The notes beneath the pieces are model-generated. The model had not been told where the DNA came from, did not search any database, and was given only the letters and a program-made list of their open reading frames with translations. A program made the translations under genes and the position numbers. Below are positions 35,100 to 46,085 of a DNA stretch of 46,717 nucleotides, piece after piece. Numbering within the stretch: the first letter of the stretch is position 1; every line of letters starts with the position of its first letter. The DNA comes from Oehlia diaphana (lineage: Eukaryota > Glomeromycota > Glomeromycetes > Glomerales > Glomeraceae), in assembly GCA_003833135.1 (NCBI GenBank), contig QZLH01000351.1, positions 54,077 to 100,793 on the forward strand, written 5' to 3'.

Positions 35100-35439
35100 T
35101 TATGTAACAATTGCATGTTCTTTTGCTTTGGCTTCTTCGTATTCTCTCCTTCTTCTTCTATTTTCCAATAAAGTTTGTTTACGTTTTTGAATTAATTCTA
35201 ATTGTCGTTTCTCAAGATAATAAACATAAGATCCTACTCCTCCAAAAAACACTGTTGAAAGTGCATGAGTCGCAGGTTCTATAAAAATAAAATTAATTGA
35301 TTAAATATTTTTTTTTTTCAAAAATCAAATAAAGAAACTTACTATCTAATAAAGGTCTTTGTTGAATGGCTAAAGCAACTACTCTAACCGCAAATCCAAA
35401 AGCACTCCACCCAACAACATATGGAATAACTCCGGACAT
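35100..35439 (-). CDS. Complex I subunit, NUXM/NDUFC2-like
   Basis: Two exons (35439-35343, 35278-35100) give 91 residues. Two hydrophobic segments (VVGWSAFGFAVRVVALAI at ~8-25 and THALSTVFFGGVGSYVYYL at ~37-55) are joined by QQRPLLDKPA. A long basic helix follows, ending KEHAIVT. The order of first membrane helix, RP in the loop, second helix and then E-[KR]-R with a charged tail matches the fungal NUXM / animal NDUFC2 accessory subunit of mitochondrial NADH:ubiquinone oxidoreductase. That match is from memory of the family, so it is a good but unproven call; another small inner-membrane protein is the alternative. The gene diverges from the TMD0-like gene with 347 bp between starts and converges with the Myb-like gene. 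Confidence 0.6.
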
Positions 35440-35786
35440 TTTCAATTTTCTATAATGCTATAATGCTATAATTGTTTATAAAAAAAATTAGTAAAAATTA
35501 AATGGATTAACCGTCCATTCTTTTTTTATTATTTACCAAACAAGTCCAAGAAGGAAAAATGAATTTTATCTTACAAAGATTATATAAATCTTGCATGAAA
35601 TTCATATGGTATCCGTTTGTTTACACATGACGATTGATCTTCAAAGATCTACAAGATAACCTCGCATATCATGTTCATATCCACCCCTAAACGACAAAAA
35701 TAAAATAAAATTTTAACGAAACATTCAAAGAATCACTTTAGCATCAAAATCATTTTTTTTTTTTATATATATATAGGTTTGCAATA
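35440..35786. promoter_or_regulatory. Divergent promoter of the NUXM-like and TMD0-like genes
   Basis: 347 bp lie between the two start codons. A direct repeat, tataatgc (35451-35466), sits just upstream of the minus-strand start, and a T-run plus (ta)n near 35755-35775 lies just upstream of the plus-strand start. No E-box of the CACGTG type is present here. Confidence 0.45.
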
Positions 35787-36798
35787 ATGTTCGGTTTTAG
35801 CTCGCTTTTACCTCCAGATTGGGTAAGATTACGTTCTATTTCGAACTTTTAAACTTGAAAATGCTTCTAAAGTTTTTACCATTTGCTTTTATTTTCTAAT
35901 TTAGGCTGCATTCTTCGGCTCACTTAGTTTGGCAGATGTGTGAGTAACTTTCTAACATATATTCTAAGATTTAATTAAATTTTTATTCTAATATTGTTTG
36001 ATTTATTATTTTATAGAATCGCGGGAATACCAGCTTTTCTTGTCATTTACACAGTTCTACCAAGTGCTATAAATACAGCACGATATAGAAGCAGTAAAGG
36101 AAACTGGTATATTCCACCTGAACCTACTGATGAATCCCCTTCAATGCAAGCTAAATTGGTTTGATATTTATATTAAAATTTCATCATATTTTATTACAAT
36201 TTAATTTTAATAACATTATATGTCTAATAGCTATTACTGAACAGTTTGGCAGTATTATTTTCAGTCAAATATATTGCACAATACATATTTAATCATCCAG
36301 GACCAGAAATTTTTGTCACGGGAGCTCTATTAACTGTTATAGTAAGTAATTATCTAATATATATATATATATTTTCAAATTACTTTATAGATAATTATAA
36401 TTTAACATCTGTTTCTTTAGTTAATTACTGTAGTCATATACCATTTTGAGAATAGAGGAATTGTAAAACCAGCAATTCCTCTTTCTGTCCTTTGGGGAAC
36501 TACAACACTTACTACTTTATATTATACGACTTCAACTCATGATATCTCTCATGAGATATATCTTGTATCTAGCTTGTTAATGTTTATGTTAGAATGGGCT
36601 TCTCCAAGAACACCTATAGAATCCGTAAGTTTTGTAAGTTTTAAAGAAAAAATCATTATCTTTTTTTTTTCAGTATATTTTTTATTTATTTATTTATTTA
36701 ATTAGACTGCCACAACTCCTGGAGTTACACAAAGTAATGATACAGCTCAGACTGAAAAAGTTTCTACAGAAGAATCTAAACATTCGAAATCAGAATAA
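35787..36798 (+). CDS. Five-helix membrane protein resembling an ABCC-type TMD0
   Basis: Six exons (35787-35822, 35905-35939, 36017-36158, 36231-36341, 36421-36624, 36706-36798) give 206 residues. I do not recognise a named orthologue. Five hydrophobic segments are visible: SLADVIAGIPAFLVIYTVL, LLLNSLAVLFSVKYIAQYIF, EIFVTGALLTVILITVVIYH, SVLWGTTTLTTLYY and EIYLVSSLLMFMLEW. Segment 3 ends HFENRG and segment 5 ends SPRTP. This spacing resembles the five-helix TMD0 of long ABCC (MRP/YCF1) transporters, including the E-x-RG step and the proline after helix 5. The tail is a Ser/Thr/Glu-rich hydrophilic stretch ending in a clean stop, with no transporter core or ATPase downstream. The first two coding exons are only 36 and 35 nt. 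Splice phases all close, so the gene is probably real; the TMD0 likeness is inference. Confidence 0.7.
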
Positions 36799-37373
36799 AG
36801 AATATACAGTATAAAAAAAATTACATTTTTAATTTCAGCATTTATTATATATACATCGTTTCAGGAACAATTAACATTAATAAAAAAAAAAAAATTTAAT
36901 TTACGTTTTAAAACATTTAGTTAGTACAAATCCACATATCATAGATTTAAACTGATAATTTGCTTCAAAGTTCAAATTAAGGGAGAATCTTAACATGACA
37001 ACACTTAATACATTTAAAATAATAGCGGTACAATTTCATTATTGCGAAAATCTCAAAAATTAATATCATAACTTCATAATTATAATTAACTTCACCATGA
37101 TCTGATTGCGAGCCTTGTTGATCCATTTAATTTAAATATATTAGCAATAATCCATATATTTTTTAGATATATATTGAATTGAACTAAGGAAAAGGTTTTG
37201 ATTACTATTAGTCTATTACAATTAAATATTTTTTTATCATTAAAATGCTTACAGTTAGGATTCTTGAAAATCTTTACTTTTGCGTCATAGGTTTCATTCA
37301 GTTTATTTATTAATAAAAAAAAAAAAATTTTTTTATTTATTTTTTATTTTTTTTTATTTTTATTATTTAACAA
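36799..37373. other. Intergenic region before the RbfA-like gene
   Basis: 575 bp of AT-rich sequence without a recognisable gene. AATAAA-like words occur near 36880. The final 65 bp (37310-37373) form an A-run then T-rich tract leading straight to the RbfA-like ATG, similar to the T/C tract before the methyltransferase gene. Confidence 0.5.
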
Positions 37374-38334
37374 ATGATGAGAACTTTCATTAATAATCAA
37401 AATCATACTTTATTTAAAAAAATTTTAAAACCACGTTCAATAATAATATCACGATTTTTAACTACAAAATCAATAAATCAAAATGAGAAAGATATATATA
37501 ATCAAACTGAAGATGAATATAATGAAATTTTAAAAACACATCAAATTCCTGGTAGATATCTTCATTATTTTAAGAAAAATGGAAGGCGATTAAAGAAGGA
37601 ATCTCAATTCGGAGATGAGGTTTGTATCATATTTTTTAATATATATATATATATATATATACGTATTTTTTCATTAATTAATATAATATTAAATAATAGG
37701 CTGTTACTAGAATTTCAGCAAGAAAATTACGTTCAGGACATACAGTTACTGAAGTGAAAGAAAGTAATAATGAAGATAATGTCGATTCTTCATTATCTTT
37801 TAAGGATTTTTCTAGAGCGCAACAAAATATCGCCCAAAGATTATCTCGAGCAATAATAAAATGCAATGATGATGTACCTCATAATCATTTAACTTCTACC
37901 TTTGTACGGATTATGAATGTACGTGTAATATCCTTAAAATTAATTACCTTTAATGATTAAAAATGGACATATACATATATATATATTACTATATCTTAGA
38001 TCGATGTATCACCCGAACTTAATTTTGCTAGAGTTTGGTGGAAACCTGATCCACAAAAAGGAATTAACGAGGTAAGATACAAATTATTTTTCAAAACATT
38101 TTTAATTGTGCGATTTTGATTTCTTTAATATCCAAATTTTGAAAGTCAAAAATAGAGAATACAATGAATAAATATTCAACTACATATCGGAATATTTTGC
38201 AACGTGCTATGCACATGAGAAATCCGCCAAAAATAATTTTTTTGCGTTATGATGAAGCACTTGGAAATATAAATGAACTTTTAGATAAGATTGAAGAAGA
38301 ATTGAAAGTAAAGGATAATGAGGTTGACAATTGA
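37374..38334 (+). CDS. RBFA: Mitochondrial ribosome-binding factor A-like protein
   Basis: RbfA binds the small ribosomal subunit during its late maturation; in fungi the family acts on the mitochondrial ribosome. Exons 37374-37619, 37700-37918, 38000-38071 and 38146-38334 join in phase 0 to 241 residues. The first ~32 residues are rich in Arg, Lys, Ile and Ser with almost no acids and end RFLTTKS, a presequence-like start. The RbfA fold follows: QNIAQRLSRAIIK (first helix), the strand IDVSPELNFARVWWKP, then TTYRNILQRAMHMRNPPKIIFLRYDEA, which matches the L-R-x-x-LA...LR-x-x-P-x-[IL]-x-F-x-x-D pattern. The classic Ala-x-Gly kink is replaced by a less clear MHMR. It runs head to tail after the TMD0-like gene and converges on the PP4R1-like gene. 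The call is good but rests on motif pattern. Confidence 0.78.
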
Positions 38335-38740
38335 GAAATCTCGACCCAAAATTTTAATCGCCATCACATGACTTTCCAAAGCTTGTTTTAAATTATTTTA
38401 TTATAATATAAATTTTAATAACAAATTTCCATACAAAATGAATGTAAAAAATAGTAAAAGTAGTAAAATCAAAATGATTGCTATAATAGCAGTTGTATTA
38501 TATAATAATTATCTGTTATAAATTGTTTGCCGCTAAAAGAATAAAAATTTTATCGTACATTCATAAAGAAATATTTTAAATTTCTTCAAGTAAAATGTGA
38601 TAAGTCCTTTAGGTCTATAAAACAATACCTTCCTACTGACATTTAAATAATTTTTTAATTCAAGCAAAATTTCAATAAATATTAGAGAAATGTTCATGAC
38701 TTTTATTATTGTTGTTTATGGGAGAGGAATATAATACTTA
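38335..38740. other. Convergent spacer between RbfA-like and PP4R1-like genes
   Basis: 406 bp hold the 3' flanks of both genes. The 160-codon + strand frame starting at 38709 is a shadow of the last PP4R1-like exon. No RNA gene or repeat of note was seen. Confidence 0.5.
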
Positions 38741-41700
38741 TTATGGTGGTGGTGATGATACCATGAGGCTGGAGGATGACCTATTGTTATTATCCACTTC
38801 AATAACATTTGATCTTATAAATGCAATCGGAATTTCTCCCATGATCGCGTCCAGCGGATCATCATTTTCACGTCCATTTTCCATATCCCTCGATTCTTTA
38901 CTTTTCTCCGTATCATGCTTTTCCTCATTATTTACATTAGTCATAATTGGTGTTGAATCATGTGTTTCTTGTGTTATTGACCCGCCGTTATCCAGATCGT
39001 TTTCTTCTGATATAGGTGCTAATCCATTTTCTGCGCTCTCAGCCATTGCTTGTATAGTTGATGATATGAATTTTGATCTTTCCTCGGGTGTTAAATATAA
39101 AAATACAAATCCACGTACATCAACGTCAGTGTCATCCGCAAGTCGACGTAACATATTATTGATTTGTGAAGGTCGACTTGAAGAATCCTGATAATATTGT
39201 TCTTTATCAAACAAGTTAGAATAATTAACATGATGAATCATCATAAAGAAAATTAACATATTAATTAATTATAAACAAAATGAAATACCCATTCGACATA
39301 ATTCACCAACAAGCCTTGCTAACGCAATTCTAACATTTATTACCCTATCTGATGCAAGTTTTTCTAAATCATTTAAGAAATGTCTTGCAAATTCCTCCTT
39401 CGGATAATCCGTAGAAACAAGAGCATTGCAAATCTGCACAAAACTATGAAATATATTTTAAACGATATCTCAATAATCGATTTATTATACATATTGATGA
39501 AATAATTTTTTTTTTTTGTAAATTTAAACTTACACTACTCTGCCTCTAAATTTATTATCAGAGGCAAACCCACATACTCGTTTTATCATGTCATTATAAC
39601 ATGAATCATCGTTTCGAACGACTTGAAATAAAGTTGGAAACTATACAAAAATTAAAAAATATATAATATATACCTCGACATTTAATTAAGAATGTATTTA
39701 TAAAAATGTGACCTTATACTCACACTAGAGACGGCTGTTTCTCGAACACTAGCAACATCATCCTTAATCGCACGGATGGTTAAAGGTAAAATATGATTTA
39801 TAACATTTTGACTATTAAATAGTCTGCATAACGCAGGTAATTGTCTAATAATAATTGTGTAGTATTAAAAAATAGTATTCACGAGAATAAATAATTAAAT
39901 AATTAAAATAAATGCAATTACTTTGCGATCTCGTCTCTCAAACGCCATTGATGATTTACTCCATCCCATACATCATTTAATGACGGCAAATAATCGTTTC
40001 GAGTGTTTAGTGGTAAACACTCGATGAAATCTGAAAGATGTTCCATGAGACCTGATTTAATTTCATCCATATCATCTAAATAAGATCTAAAAACACTCAG
40101 TAAGTCTCGTTCTGTTTTTGAGGGACCAATTACTTTTGCGATTTCATGAAGCGAACAAGCCAAAGACCTTCGAACTTTGATCTATAATCATACAAGTATT
40201 AATTTCAATAAAGTTAATTAAAACGAATTAATTAACAAAGTATCAATTTAAACCTGCATATCTCGCGTTAAAGAAAAATATGTCTCTTTTAGATCGTCCC
40301 ATCGACTTTCTCCCAGAGTTAAAACTACAGCTAGAGTAGATATTTAATAAAATTTTCAAAATAAATTAATATCCAAAATAATATAATAATAAAGATGTAT
40401 CTCGTATCTCTAATGCTCACCGGGAAAATTATATGCACATATAACTGGGCGTTCCGGATCTCTCTGTCCAATCCCGGTATTATTATAAGTACTACCAGTT
40501 ATATTGGTAATACTGATAGTTGATTCTCTAACAGGCCCCAAACTAAGGAAATGTTGTACCAAACTTTCAGGTACCTTACCATTAGGATGGAAAGTGGCAA
40601 TTAATTCACCAATAATTTCGCCAGCAGCTGATCGCACACTTCGGCTTACATCTCCTGCGAAAAGTTCGATTCCTTTCACAGCTCGTTCAGCTTTCATTTC
40701 TTCTGGAAGGCGAGAGCATATTGTAGCTAAGACTAGGCAGCAAGAACGACGTACGTGCCAAATAGCATCGGTTGAGAAATGGTCGTATATGGGTAACTTT
40801 TGATATTATTGTTTGCTGAATATGAAAAACTAGTAATACAACTAACCAGAAGCAAAACAAATGCTTGTTATTTACCAATTTTGACGTAATAATATCCAAA
40901 GGTAAAATTCCAGCTAAACTTCCAACCGCTAAAGCCGCTTCCTATATAAACCGATTATGATTTGCGAAATTAATCATATCATCAAGAACAAAGGAAACCG
41001 TAGGTTCCAACTAAAAAACTAATCCCACCTTCCGTACATAAAACACTGGCTCATCTGACATTTTATCTAATTCTGGCACAAATAAACGTGCACATTTTTC
41101 TGGACCAACAATAGGTGCAAGTGATGATATTAACTGTAAGATAAAATAATAATAATAATAATTAGACTATTTGTAATTCTTAATAATAACTATAAATGTT
41201 GTTGATCGTATATACCGTCATCATAGTCATTCGCCCTAATTCAGCTTCTTCTTCGCCACCAGCAACGGCACCAACACTTGTATCATCACCATCTGCGTCC
41301 CATTCTAAATCCTCTCTTTTCGCTTTCTCCTGATCTAATTTGCCTATACCTAAAACAACACCCTCTAAAGTCTCTTTCTCCAATAATTCCTTTTCTTTAG
41401 GATTTACATCAGGTTCTTCTAATATTCTCTCAACTAGAGACTGAACGGCTGCTTGTGCTGCTGCTGCGATGCTAGTATTTTGATCAAGAAGAAGTGCATG
41501 AAGAAGAGGAGTAAAAGCAGCAGGAGATAAATATGGTAAATGACTAGTTGGTGTTTGTGGTTGTGCAGGAAGTTGTTGTAATTGCTGCTGTATTGGTGTT
41601 TGTGGTCTTTGAGGTGTTTGAGGTCTTTGAGGTGTATGTGGACGCTGAGGCGTCTGAGGTCGTTGGGGTGTCATTGGTCGAGAATTTATAGACCCATTAT

Positions 41701-42730
41701 CCCCTTGAACGTTATCTGGTGTATTTTCTCTCAGTGGACAATGCTATTCCGTAAATATAAGATGTTTCTACTTAGGATAACTGATAATAAATGCGATTCC
41801 CAAATGGTCTATCTTTATATCTAATATAAGTAATTATACGTACAGAATAATAAAACCATATAATCTTATCTACTTCAGGTGCAAATGCTTCACGGACGTG
41901 ATCCTCTACATATAATAACAATTAAAAATATTAGATACAGTAGATAATGAATTATACGAATTAAATAATATAATTAACATATCAATAAATGAACCTGGAT
42001 CAGTTCCCAAAGAGTTCATCAAGGGTAACACATATTCGACTGCTTCACTAATTTCCACATCTCTTATTAATGAGGGAAGTTCCTTTGCAATGAACACTCT
42101 CATAAAGAAAATATACAGTAGATCCAAGACCATAATCCGATTAATTAATTAGAAAAAGCTAAGTAACAAATAATAATAATATTTAATATTATACTTACCT
42201 ATGAAACACCAAATCACTCTTCACATATAAGAATATCTTTTCAAGTGGTGATAAAGAGTCGTCCAATAGAAGTTCTTCATCCTCCATTTCTTCTGCAGTA
42301 ACGTCAGAAAGATGTTCTATGAGGAAATCCAAGAAAAAGAATTGAAACTTTGTAGATAATCATTTAATAGCTTTAGTGAACAGGATTAGGACTATTCGTA
42401 CAGTATATCCAAACAATTCTAATTTGCTGTAAAAATTGTTTATGATTTGGATATCCTCAGAAGCTGTGCAATTCAGTCTTAATGCAACAGCTAATGTACA
42501 AACATTTTAAAATAGTTCTGGCCACTTACCAGGAACACCCTCTGCCATTTCAGCTAGAAGATCTTCAGAATCCAGTTCGTTACCATCCTCAAGATCTTCT
42601 TCCCTTACCGGAAGGGGGTCTTGGTTTTCTAAACAAGTTACAAAAGATAGTAAACCACCTTTTTTCAAAACATTTGGGGAAAAACACTAATTTTTTTATA
42701 ATAAAGTAGGCCTGAGGCTTTACCTGCCAT
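38741..42730 (-). CDS. HEAT-repeat protein, PP4 regulatory subunit 1 (PPP4R1)-like
   Basis: PPP4R1 is a HEAT scaffold that targets the protein phosphatase 4 catalytic subunit. Fifteen exons join in frame: 42730-42724, 42628-42530, 42316-42199, 42098-41995, 41905-41844, 41743-41216, 41133-41029, 40941-40876, 40796-40421, 40330-40254, 40181-39922, 39844-39724, 39640-39536, 39433-39289 and 39201-38741 (877 residues). The N-terminus is acidic and followed by SPLEKIFLYVKSDLVFHR, like the start of PPP4R1. HEAT helices recur with V-R steps: FYVRKEAALAVGSLA, IWHVRRSCCLVLATIC, SRSVRSAAGEIIGELIATF, SVRETAVSSFPTLFQVV and VINVRIALARLVGEL. Exon 6 carries a tandem TPQRPx repeat (from ~155) plus a Gln-rich run. 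The C-terminus is acidic, Ser-rich and ends SSPPP. The last exon's acceptor (TAAAG) is weaker than the rest. A distant PP2A A-subunit is the alternative. Confidence 0.75.
41540..41680 (-). repeat. Coding minisatellite (TPQRPx)n in the PP4R1-like gene
   Basis: Within exon 6 an 18-bp unit encoding T-P-Q-R-P-x (x = Q or H) repeats about five times, then runs into a Gln-rich stretch with TPIQQQ and LPAQPQTPT. Proline-directed T-P sites repeat regularly, so the segment could be multiply phosphorylated. Repeat number may vary between strains. Confidence 0.8.
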
Positions 42731-43161
42731 TACGCGCTTTTAAATAGAATAACTCGGGCAAGGTAATAAGAGAATTCTTGCGATGGGCAAACGGGTTAAT
42801 TCTTACGTTTTCGAGTTTGACCAGTTTTCTAAAAAATTTGATGCAATGTGACGTAACGTTTTTTTGGTGTGGCTGTTATTACGATACCCTTTGGATGATC
42901 CGAACATTTAATACGCGGCAATTTACATTACTGATTTAGACCTAAATGATATTAAAAGTATCTTAAATGACCAAAATAATTCTATTTTTAGAAGCTTAAA
43001 TAACCTTAATTATAAATGTGTGGTCAATTCTCTTTAATGTTGATTCAACTTTCGTGGGTTTCAACTATATAATATTATTTAACTGATACAACGACAATTT
43101 TGACTTGCGTATCAAATTTTAAATAAAAAAGATGAATGCAAAAAAAAAAAAATATCGGATA
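42731..43161. other. Spacer upstream of the PP4R1-like gene
   Basis: 431 bp between the PP4R1-like start and the stop of the C6orf136-like gene, both on the minus strand. The part nearest 42730 has higher GC (gcgcttttaaatag, gcgatgggcaaacggg, gtgacgtaacg) and should hold the PP4R1-like promoter. No gene is visible. Confidence 0.5.
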
Positions 43162-44365
43162 TTATAGTTTAGCAATATCTCGATGATCATTAAAATCATT
43201 TTTATCTTTAGAAGTTTTTAACCTAACAGAATTAGACTTATTATTTTCTGATTCATGAGCAACCATTCCTAAGCCAACTCCCCATTCGTTTTTCTGTTGT
43301 CTCATACTACTTCTGATTCTCCATAATAGGCCACCAAAACCACCAAATCCATGATATAATACCGCTTTTCGGCTGGGTGCAGGTATAATATGTTTTACGT
43401 GATGTTCTAAAACTAATCCATTTCTAGGGTCAAATCTATACATAAAGATGCCTGAAAAAGTTGTCCGCGGAATTCGAGTTCCACGGGGAGAAAACATCGA
43501 TTTAATATAGGATGACCTTGGCGTTCCCTCAAATGTCCAACGAATATAAAGTCGCGTGTTTCTATCTGATGGTGATATTGAGGTAGTAGAAAAATATGAC
43601 GAATGTGTTTTTAAAAAATCTTTCTTTATATGGCTGAAATAATTATCATCATTTATCACGTCTTTAAAATATATATCTTGTTCTGATTTATTCTCGTCCT
43701 CGTTGTCATTTTCAACCACGTGAAGCTTAACTAATTCTAATGTCAAATCATCAAAATACCATATTAAACTCCATCTTAACAAATTAGCGATTCCTATATA
43801 TATGTGCTTTCCACGCACATGAAGACGTGTATGATGTGGATCAGTTAATAAAATATTTGATGAATAGATTGAAGTATCAGATAGACCATGTTCAAAGAAT
43901 AATGGTAAATCATCTCGTATAGTACGAATTGCTTTGAAAAGAAGAATGATCTTATTATCAGAAATTTGGAAAGATAAAATAAAAATAAATCAAGAAATTA
44001 CCTCTGCCAACATTAAGCGTATATTCATCTACTCCTTTAGGTTCATTTTCTGCTGATTTATTTTGATTTAATGAGGGATCGTTTTTCCCACCAGTTTCCT
44101 TTTCCGATGCTTTCAAATGAGTATGTTTCAAAGAGATTTGCTTTTCTGTATAAGGTATATAGTAATTTTCTTGAACGGTTTGATCGTCAATTGTATGCAA
44201 CTGTTGTGATATTGTTGAAAAAGTACTTAAGCTAAACAATGACCTTGAACTACTAGTATTCAAATTTAAGTGTATTTTTTTTTGTATTCTTGACTCAAAG
44301 TTAGTTTTATAAAATCGAACGTTTGGCAAGAATATTAATGCGCGTATACTTGACGCTAATAACAT
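43162..44365 (-). CDS. C6orf136/DUF2358-like mitochondrial protein
   Basis: Two exons (44365-44002, 43931-43162) give 377 residues. The first ~40 residues are basic and Leu/Ser/Phe-rich (MLLASSIRALIFLPNVRFYK), a likely mitochondrial presequence. A low-complexity linker of ~80 residues follows. The folded region begins AIRTIRDDLPLFFEHGLS, which matches the start of the DUF2358 (NTF2-like) domain, followed by LHVRGKHIYIGIANLLRW, a strand with RLYIRWTFEGTP, and FSGIFMYRFDPRNGLVLEHHVKHIIP, the typical S-x-F-x-[FL]-x...G-x-I-x-x-H-x-[VI] ending. The family includes human C6orf136 and plant chloroplast proteins; its biochemical role is not established. The tail is rich in Asn, Ser, Lys and Asp. The promoter region holds an ATCACGTGAT box. 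The family call is from motif memory. Confidence 0.65.
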
Positions 44366-45279
44366 GGTAAATATGTTATCTAAATATAAAAAAATAAATT
44401 TGCGCGTTTAAAATTTCGTTTCACATGCAGGAACACAGATTCCTGAAAATGGGGACAATGATATTCATTATCTTTAATTTCGCGATTATTTCTGATTATT
44501 AATTTTTCTTGTAACAATGAACCGAAATTTTATCTTATCACGTGATTTTTATATCATGTGGTTTTAATTTTATATATTGTAGTTTTTTCTTATATTTGTT
44601 TTTACTTGTAGGAATTATCTCATATAGTTTTTTTTCTGTGAATTACCTGAAAATTTTTTTTACTGAAAGCAGTAACTTTATTAAGAAATTATAATTTACA
44701 GTATATAAATCATTTCTAACAAAAACTATATTTTATATTATAGTATTTAACATTATAGTTATATGGATTTTTTTTTTATTTAATATCAGATATTATTAAT
44801 AATTTAGTTAAACTGATATTATTAATATAATAATTATATTTCACATTACAGTACTTAATGCTGCAGCATATACTTTACTCATATTTTCAATTTTTTTTAT
44901 TTTGCAATATTTGCAGTATAAAAAAATAAAAATAATACTAATTAAGTCTTTTTCTCAATTATTTTTGAGAGTGCTAAGCAATTTTAATTAGAGTAACTTC
45001 TTTGATTTAGGCCATAGATTATTATAGTATTAAGTACTAATGGTATATTTTAATAAAGTTTTTATATGATTATTATTTAATGGAACTAAAATTAATACTT
45101 TTTGCTCTTTTAGTTTTTTGCAATCCAGAGAACTTCTGTAAGTACAATTTGTGCATAATAGAGATCATGGTATATTACATAATTATAAAATTAGATTTAT
45201 GATTGTATGAATTATTATATGTATTGTATAAAATAAATAATTTCTTTATTTTTTAAATTATAATAAAGTACGTTATCAA
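44366..45279. other. Intergenic AT-rich region
   Basis: The first ~180 bp upstream of the C6orf136-like start are the likely promoter. The rest is AT-rich with repeated words such as atattatagtatttaacattatag (44736-44759) and attacagtacttaatg (44844-44859), which look like diverged copies of one short unit. No gene seen. Confidence 0.5.
44537..44546. promoter_or_regulatory. CACGTG E-box upstream of the C6orf136-like gene
   Basis: Perfect palindrome atcacgtgat, 172 bp before the start codon on the minus-strand side; the same 10-mer is found at 18236. Confidence 0.45.
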
Positions 45280-46085
45280 TAAAGGAAGTGAAAGCAATAT
45301 ATTCCCAGGGAATTCAAATTGGTTTGAATGGCAATGACCAACCTCTGGAGATTTTGAAGGATGTACTGTATATTGACACAGTCTGTACCTAATCTTGGAC
45401 TTTGGACTATCATATTTACTACACAATTAAAGCATGAAATTGAAAACCCTAATCCAAATATACCCAATCCTACTATTTCACATTCTAATTGAGAAATTCC
45501 GCATAAAGAAAATCATTCAAAATCCACATTTCATTAGTTTCGTTCCTTCACCTCCAATTTGTTAACTTTATCCTTTTCATATTCTTTCTTTAGCATTATA
45601 AAATACTTCTTGCATGTATAGGATAGCAGTAATTAATGTGATACTATTGCAGCAGATATCCGACCAGAACGTCTTACAAAACAAGTTCTTATAAAAAAAT
45701 TACAATCTAGAGGAATAGTGCTAAATGGAAAGGAAATAAAGAGTTAGTAATTAATCTAGAGAAAAAATTAAAAAAAAAGAAATGGAACGCAAAAAATCAA
45801 TCAAGTGAGATTAATTGTAATAACTAATTTTTTTGATGTTCTGATATTTGAATTTACATACTGACAAATATGAAAAGCTGGCTGGGCCTTAAAGAAGAAC
45901 CAAAAATTTGGCAAAAAGGGAGAATGACAAATCAAATGAGAGCATTGCTAGAAGAATATTTGATGACAGGTAATGCAGGCAAATGTAATCGTTACACTGC
46001 TCAAGATATGCAACGTGAGTTGGAAAGTGTGCGCAGAGGTGGAATCGATAAAAATGTTCTAAAAATTACCATGATCCAAAATTAG
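45280..46085 (+). pseudogene. Broken SAP-like repeat gene
   Basis: The + strand shows several protein-like blocks in shifting frames. One is an Asn/Pro-rich segment near 45420-45480 (ENPNPNIPNPT). Next is RPERLTKQVLIKKLQSRGIV near 45660-45720. It continues after a 1-nt shift as NKELVINLEKKLKKKK, together forming a helix-link-helix like a SAP domain (L-x-x-x-L...G...K-x-x-L-[VI]-x-x-L). The last block is a 71-codon frame (45870-46085) with MTNQMRALLEEYLMTGNAG and NRYTAQDMQRELESV. This last block feels like a multi-copy Rhizophagus gene family, but I cannot name it. Stops and shifts mean no complete product. SAP domains bind AT-rich DNA; here that is only inference. Confidence 0.45.

Noticed and set aside
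38709..39191. 160-codon + frame rich in Ser
   Set aside because: Antisense of the last PP4R1-like exon, whose acidic Ser-rich tail gives a long open shadow.
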